Source: Schaalia sp. ZJ405 (GTDB lineage Bacteria; Actinomycetota; Actinomycetes; Actinomycetales; Actinomycetaceae). From it: DNA of 64,000 nucleotides. The stretch covers positions 62,001 through 126,000 of the forward strand of contig NZ_CP064952.1 of the NCBI RefSeq assembly GCF_011038885.2, read 5' to 3'. Position 1 is the first letter of the stretch. Every line of letters begins with the position of its first letter. Of the stretch, positions 1 to 8,382 are shown piece after piece. The translations under genes were made by a program, and so were the position numbers. The notes under the pieces were generated by a model. It ran no database searches. It saw only the letters and a list, made by a program, of their open reading frames with translations, and was not told where the DNA came from.

Positions 1-3000
1 TCTTGATGGTGATGGAAATCCTGCAATCCGCCAGGATTGACACCTAGGGTACTCGCTGAAAAATGTTCCGATTGCATGAGTATTGAATGAAGATGGGTCC
101 AAACGAAGTTCATCTCCTTCAACCAACCATCCGATGTAACTAGCTGTACCACTAGCCAACGCCGTGCGCAGCTTTGGCTCAGCTGTTCGAACGCTAATTG
201 TTGAGGGTGCAAGGGGAGCAGTAAAGAGATCTCGATCTTGTACTTTGGCAAGATCGATTTGGTAAACGCGAAGCATTGCGTAGATAGGCTTCTTCTTGCC
301 CTCAATTCTATAGATTCGAGCGTGATGGATTGCGTTTCCTAGTTGTGCAGAACCACCCCTGACCATGACCGATGCTGAACTGCTCTTGAAGAATGGGAGC
401 TTGTCGTCAGCGCGGAAATGAGTGCCGTTTACGCGAATGTGTCGGTTTGAATCTGCAGGAAGACCGGTACTCGGATTGTAGTCAGGGTGTCTCGTCAATG
501 CAGTCCAAAGTGCCGGTGTAGCGGCACGGTCAATGAGTTCGGAAGAGAGTTCTGCGCCTAGGGCTACTTTGCTTAGCTCACTGATAGTTGCCTCATGAAT
601 CGCGCCACTTCCTTGCCGTAAACGCATGTTCTCGAGAATCGGAATAGCGTCGTCAGTTAACGCTAAGTTGAATAGCTCAACTGCTCGAAGCATTGAGTCC
701 TTCCAACGGTTCCACCGTTGTTGTGTGGCGACAGTGGCCCCCGTATATGACTTCCAGGTTTCAGCTTCACCGGATATTCGCTGAGCGTCACGGATACTAT
801 CGCGTTCGGCGAGGGTCTTCGCAACAGAGCGATCCATCAGGGCGATTACTACGGCATCCATAGCATGGTGACGACGATCAAAGCGCGTCTTCCCATGCCC
901 GCCGATGAGATTTACACGGTTTTCAAACCCGCTAGCCTTTCTGGCTGATGCGGTCAATGAACCACGGAATACTGCAACGTCAACAATTCTTTCTTGTCGG
1001 TTAAAGTGCGCGTCAATTCGGTGGCGTAGCTCGGAAGCCATCCATGCGACGGACTCAAGGGAACGACCATCGATCTCGTCGTCGGGCGTAGTGAGTGTAA
1101 GTCGTTCGATTACTTCGCGTTTAAAGCGATTAAATGCCTGTGCAGTCATTCCGCTGTCACGTTCCCAGACGCGAATAGCTTGTATGACGTTCTCGAGACT
1201 CACTTTGTCGTTTGATGTAGTAGCGGCCCATACAGCAAACGGCATTTTGCCCTTGGAATGGTTGCAACGCCTACAGACTGCGAGCAGGTTCGATCGAGTA
1301 TTTGTTGAGCCGGCACCTGCGCGCGGAACAATATGATCCATCTCCGCTGTTCTGAAATCGATGGCGCACCCACAGTACGCGCAATTCCCACCTTGTCTTT
1401 GGATTGCCTGGTAGCGGATAAGCTCTGAGCGACGAGTGCGCCCAGAAATGTTCAACTGTTCACGCATGCTCTCATAGGTGGCCATGTTCGCCTTTCGGCG
1501 CCGCTCAATGTCCCGTTCATATTCACGGCGTACCTTCTCACTACCGAGTGCATTACGAACGTGCTCGATGTAGATCGATTCAGGAGTGCCAAATCGTGAC
1601 TCAATTCCCATGAGCCATCGGTTGATCTGCTTTGTCACTCGATCTACAGCGGGATTGCCAACGGGGAGACCGATTGGATCGGCCGGCGGCGTCCATGTGT
1701 CGTCGACTCTGAAGACATACTTTCGCGCCTCGTGGAGATCGATTCCCATCTCGAGCATTGCGTCGGTGAGGCGACTCATTGAATCTAGGGAGTATGCGGC
1801 GCGGCCCGAGGGAAGGTTGATCTTTTCAAATTTTTCCTGATCCGTTTCGGTTGCTTGTTCGAGTACCTCGGCAATCTCATCATCGATTTCCGTGTCGATC
1901 TGAGAGCCGCCGCTGTTGGAAAGGGCATCAATCATCAGACCACGGCGAACGAGGTCCGCGCTATCCCACCATTCAACCAACCAAGGAATCTTGGACTCGC
2001 GAATTGCTCGGTCGGTCACGTCGATAGGGGGCCGGCTCAGCGAGGGAGCGCCATCAACGCCCTCCTTTGCGGTACCTCTAAGTTCTCGTCGGCTGACCCC
2101 GAGCGTCTCCGCGACATCTGCCCACGACAGGTCGTCGGATCGATTTGAGTCCGTGAGTAAGTCTACGAGCAGGGACAGTTCGTCGGGGTCGAGCTGGCGT
2201 GAAACACCTCCTTGGACAATGCGAAGATTCGTCAGGACACCTGCGATCCTGAAAAGCTGAAAAACGGGGTGTGCTTTTTCTGCACGAGGTAATGCCCCCT
2301 GGCCAGGTAACGCATCTTTCCCGCGGAGTGCGCTCGCACTTCCACGTGGGGACTTTGCATAGAAAACCTTACGGAGCAAAATATTGAGGTCGTCGTCAGA
2401 AAGCTTCTGAGTCTGCGCGATCAGCCGAATCTCCTGGGCATTATCAGTTTGATGGAGCTTGCCGCTGAGGATCCCTTCGGCGCCACGAATCCGGCCCTCT
2501 GGGAAATCTGTCAAGTATTGCGAGATGACTTCACCGGGAGTGAGGTCCGGCGGAAGCGTCTGTCCAAGAGCCGCGCCGACGCGGGAGTTGAGGGCAACGA
2601 GGAACTCGGATGGTTCTGCTGTCACAAACAGGGTTTCAATCTTTGCGTAGGGGCTTCGCCACCCGCGATGGCGTGCGATATGACGAATTGCAATAGAAAT
2701 CGATTTGAGACGCTCTTCCGGATCCTCGATAAAGTGGTCTGTTAAGGCTGCCCTGATGTGCCACGGAGCGTGCGGGTCTGTGAGGGTTTCTAAGTCGACC
2801 AGTGGATATCCCAGTTGCATTAGTGTTTCATCAAGATTCTTGAGGCGTTTCTTCCGAGCCCGAACCAAGCGGCGAGCGCGTCGGGCAAAACCTGAACGAG
2901 CCTTGCGAGTTTGCGCAAATTTCGCGCCATCCGGATCGATCCCCGAGTCATGCATGAATACGACGGAGTTGAGAATAGATACCGGCATCCCCGAATCATC

Positions 3001-3096
3001 GACCTCAACGGCAGCGTAGCCGGTTGAGTGGCTACCGACATCAATCCCGATTCGGTACCGTAGGTGATTGCCTGCTTCGTTTTCGATAATACCCAT
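1..3096 (-). CDS. cas9: Cas9 endonuclease, type II-C (C-terminal end outside window)
   Basis: RNA-guided DNA endonuclease of a type II CRISPR system. The first 1032 codons are visible and the frame is open to base 1, so roughly 70 residues are missing if the length matches Actinomyces naeslundii Cas9 (about 1101 aa). Visible parts: RuvC-I (IGIDVGSHSTGYA, catalytic D19), an Arg-rich bridge helix near residues 60-80 (RRARRLVRARKKRL), RuvC-II (SIYIEHVRN, E511), an HNH domain with paired Cys motifs and EMDHIVPRAG (H588), and RuvC-III (RRHHAMDAVVIAL, H744 and D747). All catalytic residues are present, so the visible part looks intact. The spacing matches AnaCas9 closely. Start chosen at the ATG just before GIIENEAG; CACAAT lies 6 nt upstream and could be a -10 for a leaderless mRNA. 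No cas1, cas2 or repeat array is in the window; they would be expected beyond the left edge. Confidence 0.96.
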   Translation of the reverse strand, partial: MGIIENEAGNHLRYRIGIDVGSHSTGYAAVEVDDSGMPVSILNSVVFMHDSGIDPDGAKFAQTRKARSGFARRARRLVRARKKRLKNLDETLMQLGYPLVDLETLTDPHAPWHIRAALTDHFIEDPEERLKSISIAIRHIARHRGWRSPYAKIETLFVTAEPSEFLVALNSRVGAALGQTLPPDLTPGEVISQYLTDFPEGRIRGAEGILSGKLHQTDNAQEIRLIAQTQKLSDDDLNILLRKVFYAKSPRGSASALRGKDALPGQGALPRAEKAHPVFQLFRIAGVLTNLRIVQGGVSRQLDPDELSLLVDLLTDSNRSDDLSWADVAETLGVSRRELRGTAKEGVDGAPSLSRPPIDVTDRAIRESKIPWLVEWWDSADLVRRGLMIDALSNSGGSQIDTEIDDEIAEVLEQATETDQEKFEKINLPSGRAAYSLDSMSRLTDAMLEMGIDLHEARKYVFRVDDTWTPPADPIGLPVGNPAVDRVTKQINRWLMGIESRFGTPESIYIEHVRNALGSEKVRREYERDIERRRKANMATYESMREQLNISGRTRRSELIRYQAIQRQGGNCAYCGCAIDFRTAEMDHIVPRAGAGSTNTRSNLLAVCRRCNHSKGKMPFAVWAATTSNDKVSLENVIQAIRVWERDSGMTAQAFNRFKREVIERLTLTTPDDEIDGRSLESVAWMASELRHRIDAHFNRQERIVDVAVFRGSLTASARKASGFENRVNLIGGHGKTRFDRRHHAMDAVVIALMDRSVAKTLAERDSIRDAQRISGEAETWKSYTGATVATQQRWNRWKDSMLRAVELFNLALTDDAIPILENMRLRQGSGAIHEATISELSKVALGAELSSELIDRAATPALWTALTRHPDYNPSTGLPADSNRHIRVNGTHFRADDKLPFFKSSSASVMVRGGSAQLGNAIHHARIYRIEGKKKPIYAMLRVYQIDLAKVQDRDLFTAPLAPSTISVRTAEPKLRTALASGTASYIGWLVEGDELRLDPSSFNTHAIGTFFSEYPRCQSWRIAGFPSPSR

Positions 3097-3219
3097 AAGA
3101 GAATTGTGCCATGCGTCACCTGCATCTGAGGCCCGTGAAACACAATGTATGGATTTCGTTCAGTACCGATTTCCCGCTATGAGACAGGAGCGGTAGCCAT
3201 TCCAGTTGATACCAGTCCC

Positions 3220-3393
3220 TCATTGGTTGATTTTTAAGCGTAGCTCTTTTCGGCAAAGATCAGAGATCTGCTCGTCGGTGAAGAGATCTGCAAATACTCG
3301 CGCACCTCGATTTTCGATCGGACCTCTGAAGATAGCTTCACCTGGTGATCGGAGGGCATCTTCTGATGGCTTCCAAGCAGTGGAAACCTGGGG
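3220..3393 (-). pseudogene. 3' remnant of an unidentified gene upstream of cas9
   Basis: On the same strand as cas9 and ending 123 bp before it, 57 codons are open and read like real protein (STAWKPSEDALRSPGEAIF, then ARVFADLFTDEQISDLCR), followed by TGA. The frame is closed by TAA at 3394-3396 and has no start codon near its upstream end, so this is a truncated or frameshifted 3' end rather than an intact gene. I do not recognise the family. The rest of the cas9 upstream gap (3097-3219 and 3397-3585) shows no convincing gene, and I could not identify a tracrRNA without a repeat sequence to match. Confidence 0.35.
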
Positions 3394-3585
3394 TTAATCT
3401 CCGGAATCAGTTCACCTTAACCGGCAAATGTGGGGCGAGGCAGTGCGCAGCCTGGTCTGTCACAGGTCACAAGTAAGGGAGGGGTCGTGCTTACGGATGG
3501 CCATGCTTAGATTCTGGCGTGGTCACTTGTATGAGGTCCTTGCGCTGGGGAGATCCGAGTTTCCTAATGGCTTTCGTCACCGATT

Positions 3586-3969
3586 GTGCGCGATTGTCAC
3601 GCGTCAGGTTTAGTGGCAGGGGCGGCTGAGCCCTTCAAGGACCTCGAGGTGATCGACGTGGAGGTGGGCATGTTGACCGCGAGGATGCTCGAGCACATCC
3701 TCTATGGGAGTCGTCCAAGCCGAGGCGGCGGACACATGTACGGTCACGGATGGAAGGCCAAGGGGATGAGGTGGCGTAGCGAGTTTTCACAGTCATGGAC
3801 GCAACGTGACATCACCAATGCCATACGGGAAGTCCTCGAAAATCATTGGGACGGGGAGTCCGTTGGCTCCTTCCCGGCTACTATTAAGGGCGAAATAGTT
3901 ACAGTGGCTATTCGTCGAAATAAAGCCGGTGCCGTGGAGATTAAAACAGCGCATTCAGGAGTGCTGTAG
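3586..3969 (+). CDS. EndoU-type toxin C-terminal domain, orphan fragment
   Basis: The predicted product (up to 127 aa from GTG 3586; GTG 3613 is an alternative) matches the pattern of the bacterial EndoU ribonuclease domain found at the C-termini of contact-dependent and polymorphic toxins: EHILYG, then GGGHMYGHG with two candidate catalytic histidines (H50 and H54), then the SEFSQSW block (compare FPxSWS), DITNAIREV, and a last strand EIKTAHSG in the place of the usual IVTAYP. Family knowledge says such domains cleave RNA in a competitor cell. The N-terminal delivery part is absent: the frame is closed by TAA at 3565. A probable immunity gene follows 9 bp later. It is therefore either a displaced toxin-tip cassette or the decayed end of a longer toxin gene. 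Confidence 0.62.
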   Translation: MRDCHASGLVAGAAEPFKDLEVIDVEVGMLTARMLEHILYGSRPSRGGGHMYGHGWKAKGMRWRSEFSQSWTQRDITNAIREVLENHWDGESVGSFPATIKGEIVTVAIRRNKAGAVEIKTAHSGVL

Positions 3970-3978
3970 GAGATGATC

Positions 3979-4317
3979 ATGCTGTTCGAAGATAGTGAAC
4001 TCACTGATGAAGAATATCGGCGGCTGTACGACGATCTGCGTGTGTACGCTATCCAGGTTCCTGACCCAGATAACAACGTAGCGATGAGCGACCGGGGATA
4101 CAACAACGATCAAGAAGAGGCAATGGGTGGACTGATGATCCCGCTCATCAATGGTGACGTGATTCTGTCTGATGATCTCATGGCCCGGCTGCGCGCTGAA
4201 ATGCCAGAAGACCCATACTGGGCTCCAGAATTCCGTGACCTTGAAAAGGCTCAGAAGAAGCTGCGTCAGAAAGCCGCGATCAAGGAACTCAAGAAGTTCG
4301 ACTGCCCCGATCCGTGA
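3979..4317 (+). CDS. Probable immunity protein for the EndoU toxin
   Basis: Small acidic protein of 112 aa (MLFEDSELTDEEYRRLYDD at the start; ELKKFDCPDP at the end) directly downstream of the EndoU domain. The second ATG at 3979 is preferred because AGGAG at 3968-3972 is 6 nt upstream; the ATG at 3973 sits immediately against it. Acidic, small, co-directional and nine bases from the toxin stop is the usual arrangement of a toxin-immunity pair, and acidic surfaces commonly block RNase toxins. I do not recognise a named immunity family from sequence, so the role is an inference from context. Confidence 0.55.
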   Translation: MLFEDSELTDEEYRRLYDDLRVYAIQVPDPDNNVAMSDRGYNNDQEEAMGGLMIPLINGDVILSDDLMARLRAEMPEDPYWAPEFRDLEKAQKKLRQKAAIKELKKFDCPDP

Positions 4318-4408
4318 CGGGGTTCTGCAAGCACCGGGTGATGTGGCCGGGCTCAATGACCCCCGATCACATGAAAAAGCATTATCAGGAAACCCGGGTG
4401 CCTATTGA

Positions 4409-4492
4409 CGTTCCCGCGTAGGTGACTATCGGGTGATCAGTGAAATCATCAATGACCAGTTAAGCATTGTTGCGATAAAGGTGAGACATTGA
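4409..4492 (+). pseudogene. RelE-family toxin, C-terminal remnant
   Basis: Twenty-seven codons read RSRVGDYRVISEIINDQLS then IVAIKVRH and stop. The GDYRVI-x-EI block followed by a hydrophobic strand and a basic-His end is the C-terminus of RelE/ParE-fold mRNA interferases. The frame is closed by TGA at 4406-4408 and nothing RelE-like is seen upstream, so only the tail survives. An overlapping frame (about 4320-4422) ends MTPDHMKKHYQETRVPIDVPA but matches nothing I know. 4493-4676 shows no gene. Confidence 0.45.
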
Positions 4493-4676
4493 GGCCACGT
4501 CTACCGTGTTGATGGTCGCTGACACTCTTTGGAGCAGCAACGAAGGTTCTGATCGAAGTCAGGTTAAAGAGGTAGACAAATATCAGGACATACACCGACA
4601 TTAACGGAACTGTTTTCAGTGATAAAGCTGGGACTGCCACTTGAGCCTCAGTTGATGTTTGATACCCGGCCGACAA

Positions 4677-5411
4677 CTACTTCAGTGATAACGTCGTTGC
4701 CTTGAGTATTCTCGATACGTCGTAGCGTGTGACAAGTCCTTGGAGTTCACCCGTTTCTTTGCCGTCTGTCGTAATCAAGGCGGCAACTGGCCCATCACCG
4801 GAACTCAGGGCGTTGCATACCGTGTAGACCGGAGCAGTTGGTTTGAAGAACTTTTCTCGCTCGGTGGCCTCAGCGTGGTCAAGGATAGTCGCGACGGTGA
4901 CACCATCGGCAAGGAGTGTGCCATCCGAGTCAATGATTGTGCTGAGCCACCGGGCCATAGCGTTCGTGGTGAACAGACCGATGTATTTCCTGCCGTCATA
5001 GACAGGCATCTGGGAGATGTCGTGCTTGATGACGCTATTCGCCGCTTCAGATAGGGTGGCGGTCGGGGTTAAGACATCGACGTTTCTGATCATGTAGTCG
5101 GAGATGTGGGGTGCCCGCTCAATCCAGCGTGCGAGTTTCTCCATGAATTCGACGGTGTCTTCGCGTGGCACAGCGATAGGTTTACCTGCGTTGTAGTTTC
5201 CGTGTTGAATTGCGTTCCTGAGGTCAACGAGAGTATCCAATATATCCCGGTAGTTTCGCACGACGGAATGTTTCTTTTCATCCGCATGTATTATGGCGGT
5301 TTTGAGTCCGCTGAACTTCCTGCCGTATTGATTCTCAAGTGCTTTTTTCGCTTCTTCGACGGCGTTGAGAAATCGACCTGTTAAGTCGTTGGGATCGCTT
5401 GTTGAGTCCAT
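4677..5411 (-). CDS. HEPN-like domain protein with a CBS-domain pair
   Basis: A 244-aa soluble protein. Residues 1-95 are helical and contain LVDLRNAIQHGNY; R65-x4-H70 has the form of the HEPN catalytic motif (R-x4-6-H) found in many RNA-cleaving toxins and defence proteins. Residues about 105-160 (LTPTATLSEAANSVIKHDI, then MPVYDGRKYIGLFTT) form one CBS domain and about 170-238 (VATILDHAEA, ending LQGLVTRYDVSRIL) a second. CBS pairs usually bind adenine nucleotides or related ligands. A nucleotide-gated RNase would fit this arrangement, but the HEPN call rests on one motif and predicted helices. RBS GAAAGG precedes the ATG. It stands alone, between the cas9-side accessory genes and the oxidoreductase operon. 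Confidence 0.6.
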   Translation of the reverse strand: MDSTSDPNDLTGRFLNAVEEAKKALENQYGRKFSGLKTAIIHADEKKHSVVRNYRDILDTLVDLRNAIQHGNYNAGKPIAVPREDTVEFMEKLARWIERAPHISDYMIRNVDVLTPTATLSEAANSVIKHDISQMPVYDGRKYIGLFTTNAMARWLSTIIDSDGTLLADGVTVATILDHAEATEREKFFKPTAPVYTVCNALSSGDGPVAALITTDGKETGELQGLVTRYDVSRILKATTLSLK

Positions 5412-5548
5412 GTCGGTGCCTTTCGCATCAGAAGGTAATAAGTCGATTATCCCAGGTCGGATTGTTGAAACATAAATTCACGGTGTTTGTTCGCGGGTGT
5501 CGAGGGGCCCATTCCTGACAGTACCCTGACATGACGATCCCCCTGCCC

Positions 5549-7174
5549 CTACACCTCCTCCGGAACCATTGAAATCGCACCGCAGGGGCACTCCTGTGCG
5601 CACACCGCGCAGCCCTTGCAGTAGTCGTACTTGAATTCATATTCGCCGGGCTTGATTTTCGTGATCGCGTTGTCGGGGCAGACACCGAAACAGTTGTCAC
5701 AGCCAAAGCAGTTGCCACATGACATGCAGCGGCGTGCCTCAAACACAGCCGAGGACTCATCAAGGCCCTGGACGACCTCGTCAAAAGTGGAAGCTCGGCG
5801 AGCACCCTCAAGTTTTTCGCGCACCTGATGGGGAGCGTCCGCGTAGTACCAGGGGGTCATTCGGGAGAACTCGGCGGTTGGGTGCTTAGGCGCGGGCGTG
5901 TAGGTTGTGCCACGCAGATACGCGTCAATGTAACGCGACGCTTTCTTACCGTGACCGATCGCCACGGTCACGGTACGCTCGGACGGCACCATGTCGCCGC
6001 CGGCGAACACCCCCTCGATTCCCGTCATCATCTGGTTGGATACCTGGACGACGCCGTCCTCGATGGTGATGCCGGAAGCGTTCTCAATGAGCGACAGGTC
6101 AGCTTCCTGCCCGAGAGCCATCACCAGGGAATCGGCGCCAAGCTCCTCAAACTCGCCGGTTGGCTGGGGGAATCCGTTTTCGTCAAGCTCCATTTTCTCA
6201 ATCGTCAGCGTGCCCTCATCAACGTGCTTGACGGTTGAGAGCCAACGCATCATGATGCCCTCTTCCTCGGCCTCGATCACCTCGGTGTCGTGAGCGGGCA
6301 TGCGATCGCGGGTGCGACGGTACACAATGATTGCCTCGGACGCCCCCAGGCGCTTGGCGGTGCGCGCCATGTCGATTGCCGTATTACCGCCGCCGTAAAC
6401 AACGACGCGGCGTCCAAGCATCGGCTTCTCACCGGTCTCGACGTCCTGGAGAACGGAGACGGCATCCATGATCTTCGCGGACGACCCCGCGGGAATGTAC
6501 GCGCGCTTACCGATGTGTGCGCCCACAGCAAGGAAGACGGCATCCCACTGGCCGACCTCGTCCTCGATATTGTCAACTTTGGCGTTGAACTCGAAAGTCA
6601 CACCCATGTCTTCGATTCGCTGAATCTCCGCGTCAAGCACTGCGCGCGGCAGACGGTAGGCGGGAATACCGAAACGCATCATGCCGCCGGCCATCGGACC
6701 GGCCTCTTTGATGTGAACGGAGTGACCCGCGAGCGCCAGGTGATACGCAGCCGACAGACCCGAGGGCCCGGCGCCGACAACGAGGACGCGTTTGCCGGTC
6801 GGTGGGTTGAGGACGGGAACGGTCCACCCTTCCTCAATGGCTTTGTCACCGAGGAAACGTTCAATCGCGTTGATTCCGACGGCCTCGTCAACTTGTGCGC
6901 GGTTGCATACCGTCTGACACGGGTGGTAGCAGACGCGCCCCATTGTCGCAGGCAGCGGGTTGTCACGCATGATCTGACGCCACGCACCCTCGTAGTCGCC
7001 TTCTTCGGCGTGGTAGAGCCATTGTTGAATGTTTTCCCCCGAGGGACAGCCCTTGTTGCACGGGGGGAGTAAGTCGACGTACATGGGGCGTTCCGTGCGC
7101 CATGACCCGGTTTCGTTCGCCAGCGAACTGCCGACGTTCAGCGTGATCGCAAAAGGTTGAGTTTCAATCGTCAT
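5549..7174 (-). CDS. GltD-like FAD oxidoreductase fused to 2x[4Fe-4S] ferredoxin, electron-transfer subunit
   Basis: 541-aa last gene of the oxidoreductase operon. An N-terminal Fe-S segment (CNKGCPSGENIQQWL, then CYHPCQTVCNRA) is followed by an FAD Rossmann fold (VLVVGAGPSGLSAAYH), an NAD(P)-type site (VVVYGGGNTAIDMART), the GGD of the C-terminal FAD contact, and a C-terminal double cluster ferredoxin (CMSCGNCFGCDNCFGVCPDNA and CKGCAVCAQECPCGAI). It is related to the small subunit of glutamate synthase. It takes the place of the short PorD ferredoxin subunit and could pass electrons between the ferredoxin oxidoreductase and NAD(P)H. Start chosen at MTIETQPF: its ATG lies one base after the stop of the beta gene, and the longer upstream frame reads over that gene. 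Translational coupling is likely. Confidence 0.85.
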   Translation of the reverse strand: MTIETQPFAITLNVGSSLANETGSWRTERPMYVDLLPPCNKGCPSGENIQQWLYHAEEGDYEGAWRQIMRDNPLPATMGRVCYHPCQTVCNRAQVDEAVGINAIERFLGDKAIEEGWTVPVLNPPTGKRVLVVGAGPSGLSAAYHLALAGHSVHIKEAGPMAGGMMRFGIPAYRLPRAVLDAEIQRIEDMGVTFEFNAKVDNIEDEVGQWDAVFLAVGAHIGKRAYIPAGSSAKIMDAVSVLQDVETGEKPMLGRRVVVYGGGNTAIDMARTAKRLGASEAIIVYRRTRDRMPAHDTEVIEAEEEGIMMRWLSTVKHVDEGTLTIEKMELDENGFPQPTGEFEELGADSLVMALGQEADLSLIENASGITIEDGVVQVSNQMMTGIEGVFAGGDMVPSERTVTVAIGHGKKASRYIDAYLRGTTYTPAPKHPTAEFSRMTPWYYADAPHQVREKLEGARRASTFDEVVQGLDESSAVFEARRCMSCGNCFGCDNCFGVCPDNAITKIKPGEYEFKYDYCKGCAVCAQECPCGAISMVPEEV

Positions 7175-7175
7175 G

Positions 7176-8375
7176 TCACTGGTCTTCTCTGTCCGAAGGG
7201 TTTTCGGTGGCTGCATTGCGAGTGCGCGCCTGCGCTTGTGCCTGTTTCGTTTCCGAGGCCGCGTGGAGGATCGCCTCGTAGCGTCCCTCGGGATCCTCGG
7301 GTGCGGCGAGGACACGGGCGAGGACGTCGTCGTCAAGCTGATCTTCGTCGATGAGTCCGTACCTGCGGATGTTTCGGTCGGCGATGGCCTGTAGGCGCGC
7401 AATGACCTCGGGTTCGCCGCCGCCCTTGAAGAGGTGTGCGAAGCGCCGCTGTGGCTTGAGGTATTCCTCGACGGGAGCTGGCCGGCGGATCTTCATGACG
7501 GAGGTGATTTCGCCGCCCTCGGCCTCGAAAATTGGGAAAAGTCCGGTTTGTGTGGCGAGGCGTGCGAGTGTGACGGTGAGGTTCGATGCGGATCCCCATC
7601 CCAGTGGACAGGGAACGAGGACGTGGATGTAGCGAGCACCGTGCATGCTCATTGCTTTCGTCACCTTAAATTCCAGGTCACGCAGGTCTGCAACGCTTGC
7701 GGTGGCGACGTAGGGGATTTCGTGGGCCATCGCGATGCGGGCCATGTCTTTGCCCTGACCGAAGCGATTGCCGGGCTTGGGGCCAACGGGCTGTGTCGTT
7801 GCCGTGCGAGCGGTGGGTGGGGTTGCGCCTGAACGCTGGACTCCCGTGTTCATGTACGCCTGGTTGTCGTAGCAAATGTAGAGGACGTCGTCGTTGCGTT
7901 CGAACATTCCTGACAGTGTGCCCATGCCGATGTCGACGGTGCCGCCGTCGCCACCTTGAGCGATGACGCGCGTTGACTTGCCTTTTGCGCGTAGGCCCGC
8001 TGCTGCTCCCGCCGCAACGGCCGGGGCGTTTCCGAAAAGGGAGTGGAGCCACGGAACGGTCCATGCGGATTCGGGGTACGGGGTGGAGAAAACTTCAAGG
8101 CAGCCGGTTGCATTTACGGCCACGAGGTCGCCGTCGGACGCTGCGGCGGCTGAGTCGAGGGCGTAGCGTGCCCCCAGGGCTTCGCCGCAGCCTTGACAGG
8201 CGCGGTGTCCACTGGTGAGGGTGTTCCACCGGTTCGGGTCGGATTGAACGGATCTGAGGCCCTCTTCAGCCAGACGGTTACCTACCGCGTAGGAGCCGAC
8301 CTGATAGAACTTCACGTGCTCGCGCGCCGGAATTTCGGTTTGCCGAACGCCGGGGATTCCCAATGGTGTGCTCAT
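7176..8375 (-). CDS. porB: 2-oxoacid:ferredoxin oxidoreductase, beta subunit
   Basis: 399-aa thiamine-diphosphate-binding subunit. CQGCGEALGAR near residue 60 carries cluster/cofactor Cys residues, and the TPP motif is GGDGGTVDIGMGTLSGMFE with the distal Asn pair region CYDNQAYMNTG. The family oxidatively decarboxylates pyruvate (or a related 2-oxoacid) to the acyl-CoA, reducing ferredoxin. It follows the alpha gene by 7 bp and precedes the GltD-ferredoxin gene by one base. Pyruvate is the most likely substrate for the set, but 2-ketoisovalerate or another 2-oxoacid cannot be excluded. The C-terminal 40 residues are polar and low in complexity. Confidence 0.88.
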   Translation of the reverse strand: MSTPLGIPGVRQTEIPAREHVKFYQVGSYAVGNRLAEEGLRSVQSDPNRWNTLTSGHRACQGCGEALGARYALDSAAAASDGDLVAVNATGCLEVFSTPYPESAWTVPWLHSLFGNAPAVAAGAAAGLRAKGKSTRVIAQGGDGGTVDIGMGTLSGMFERNDDVLYICYDNQAYMNTGVQRSGATPPTARTATTQPVGPKPGNRFGQGKDMARIAMAHEIPYVATASVADLRDLEFKVTKAMSMHGARYIHVLVPCPLGWGSASNLTVTLARLATQTGLFPIFEAEGGEITSVMKIRRPAPVEEYLKPQRRFAHLFKGGGEPEVIARLQAIADRNIRRYGLIDEDQLDDDVLARVLAAPEDPEGRYEAILHAASETKQAQAQARTRNAATENPSDREDQ

Positions 8376-8382
8376 GAGTCGC

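Noticed and set aside
3097..3585. tracrRNA or CRISPR repeats upstream of cas9
   Set aside because: No direct repeats, no promoter-terminator pair and no repeat sequence to compare with; a call would be a guess.
3428..3613. Short open frame before the EndoU domain as its missing N-terminus
   Set aside because: It is in another frame, overlaps the toxin start, and its product does not resemble toxin linkers.
4449..4676. Minus-strand 75-codon frame after the CBS gene
   Set aside because: No RBS and no similarity; overlaps the RelE remnant.
6290..7072. Long plus-strand open frame of 260 codons inside the GltD-ferredoxin gene
   Set aside because: It is antisense to a gene with complete FAD, NAD(P) and Fe-S motifs; its product has no recognisable domain and no RBS. 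High-GC codon use produces such frames.
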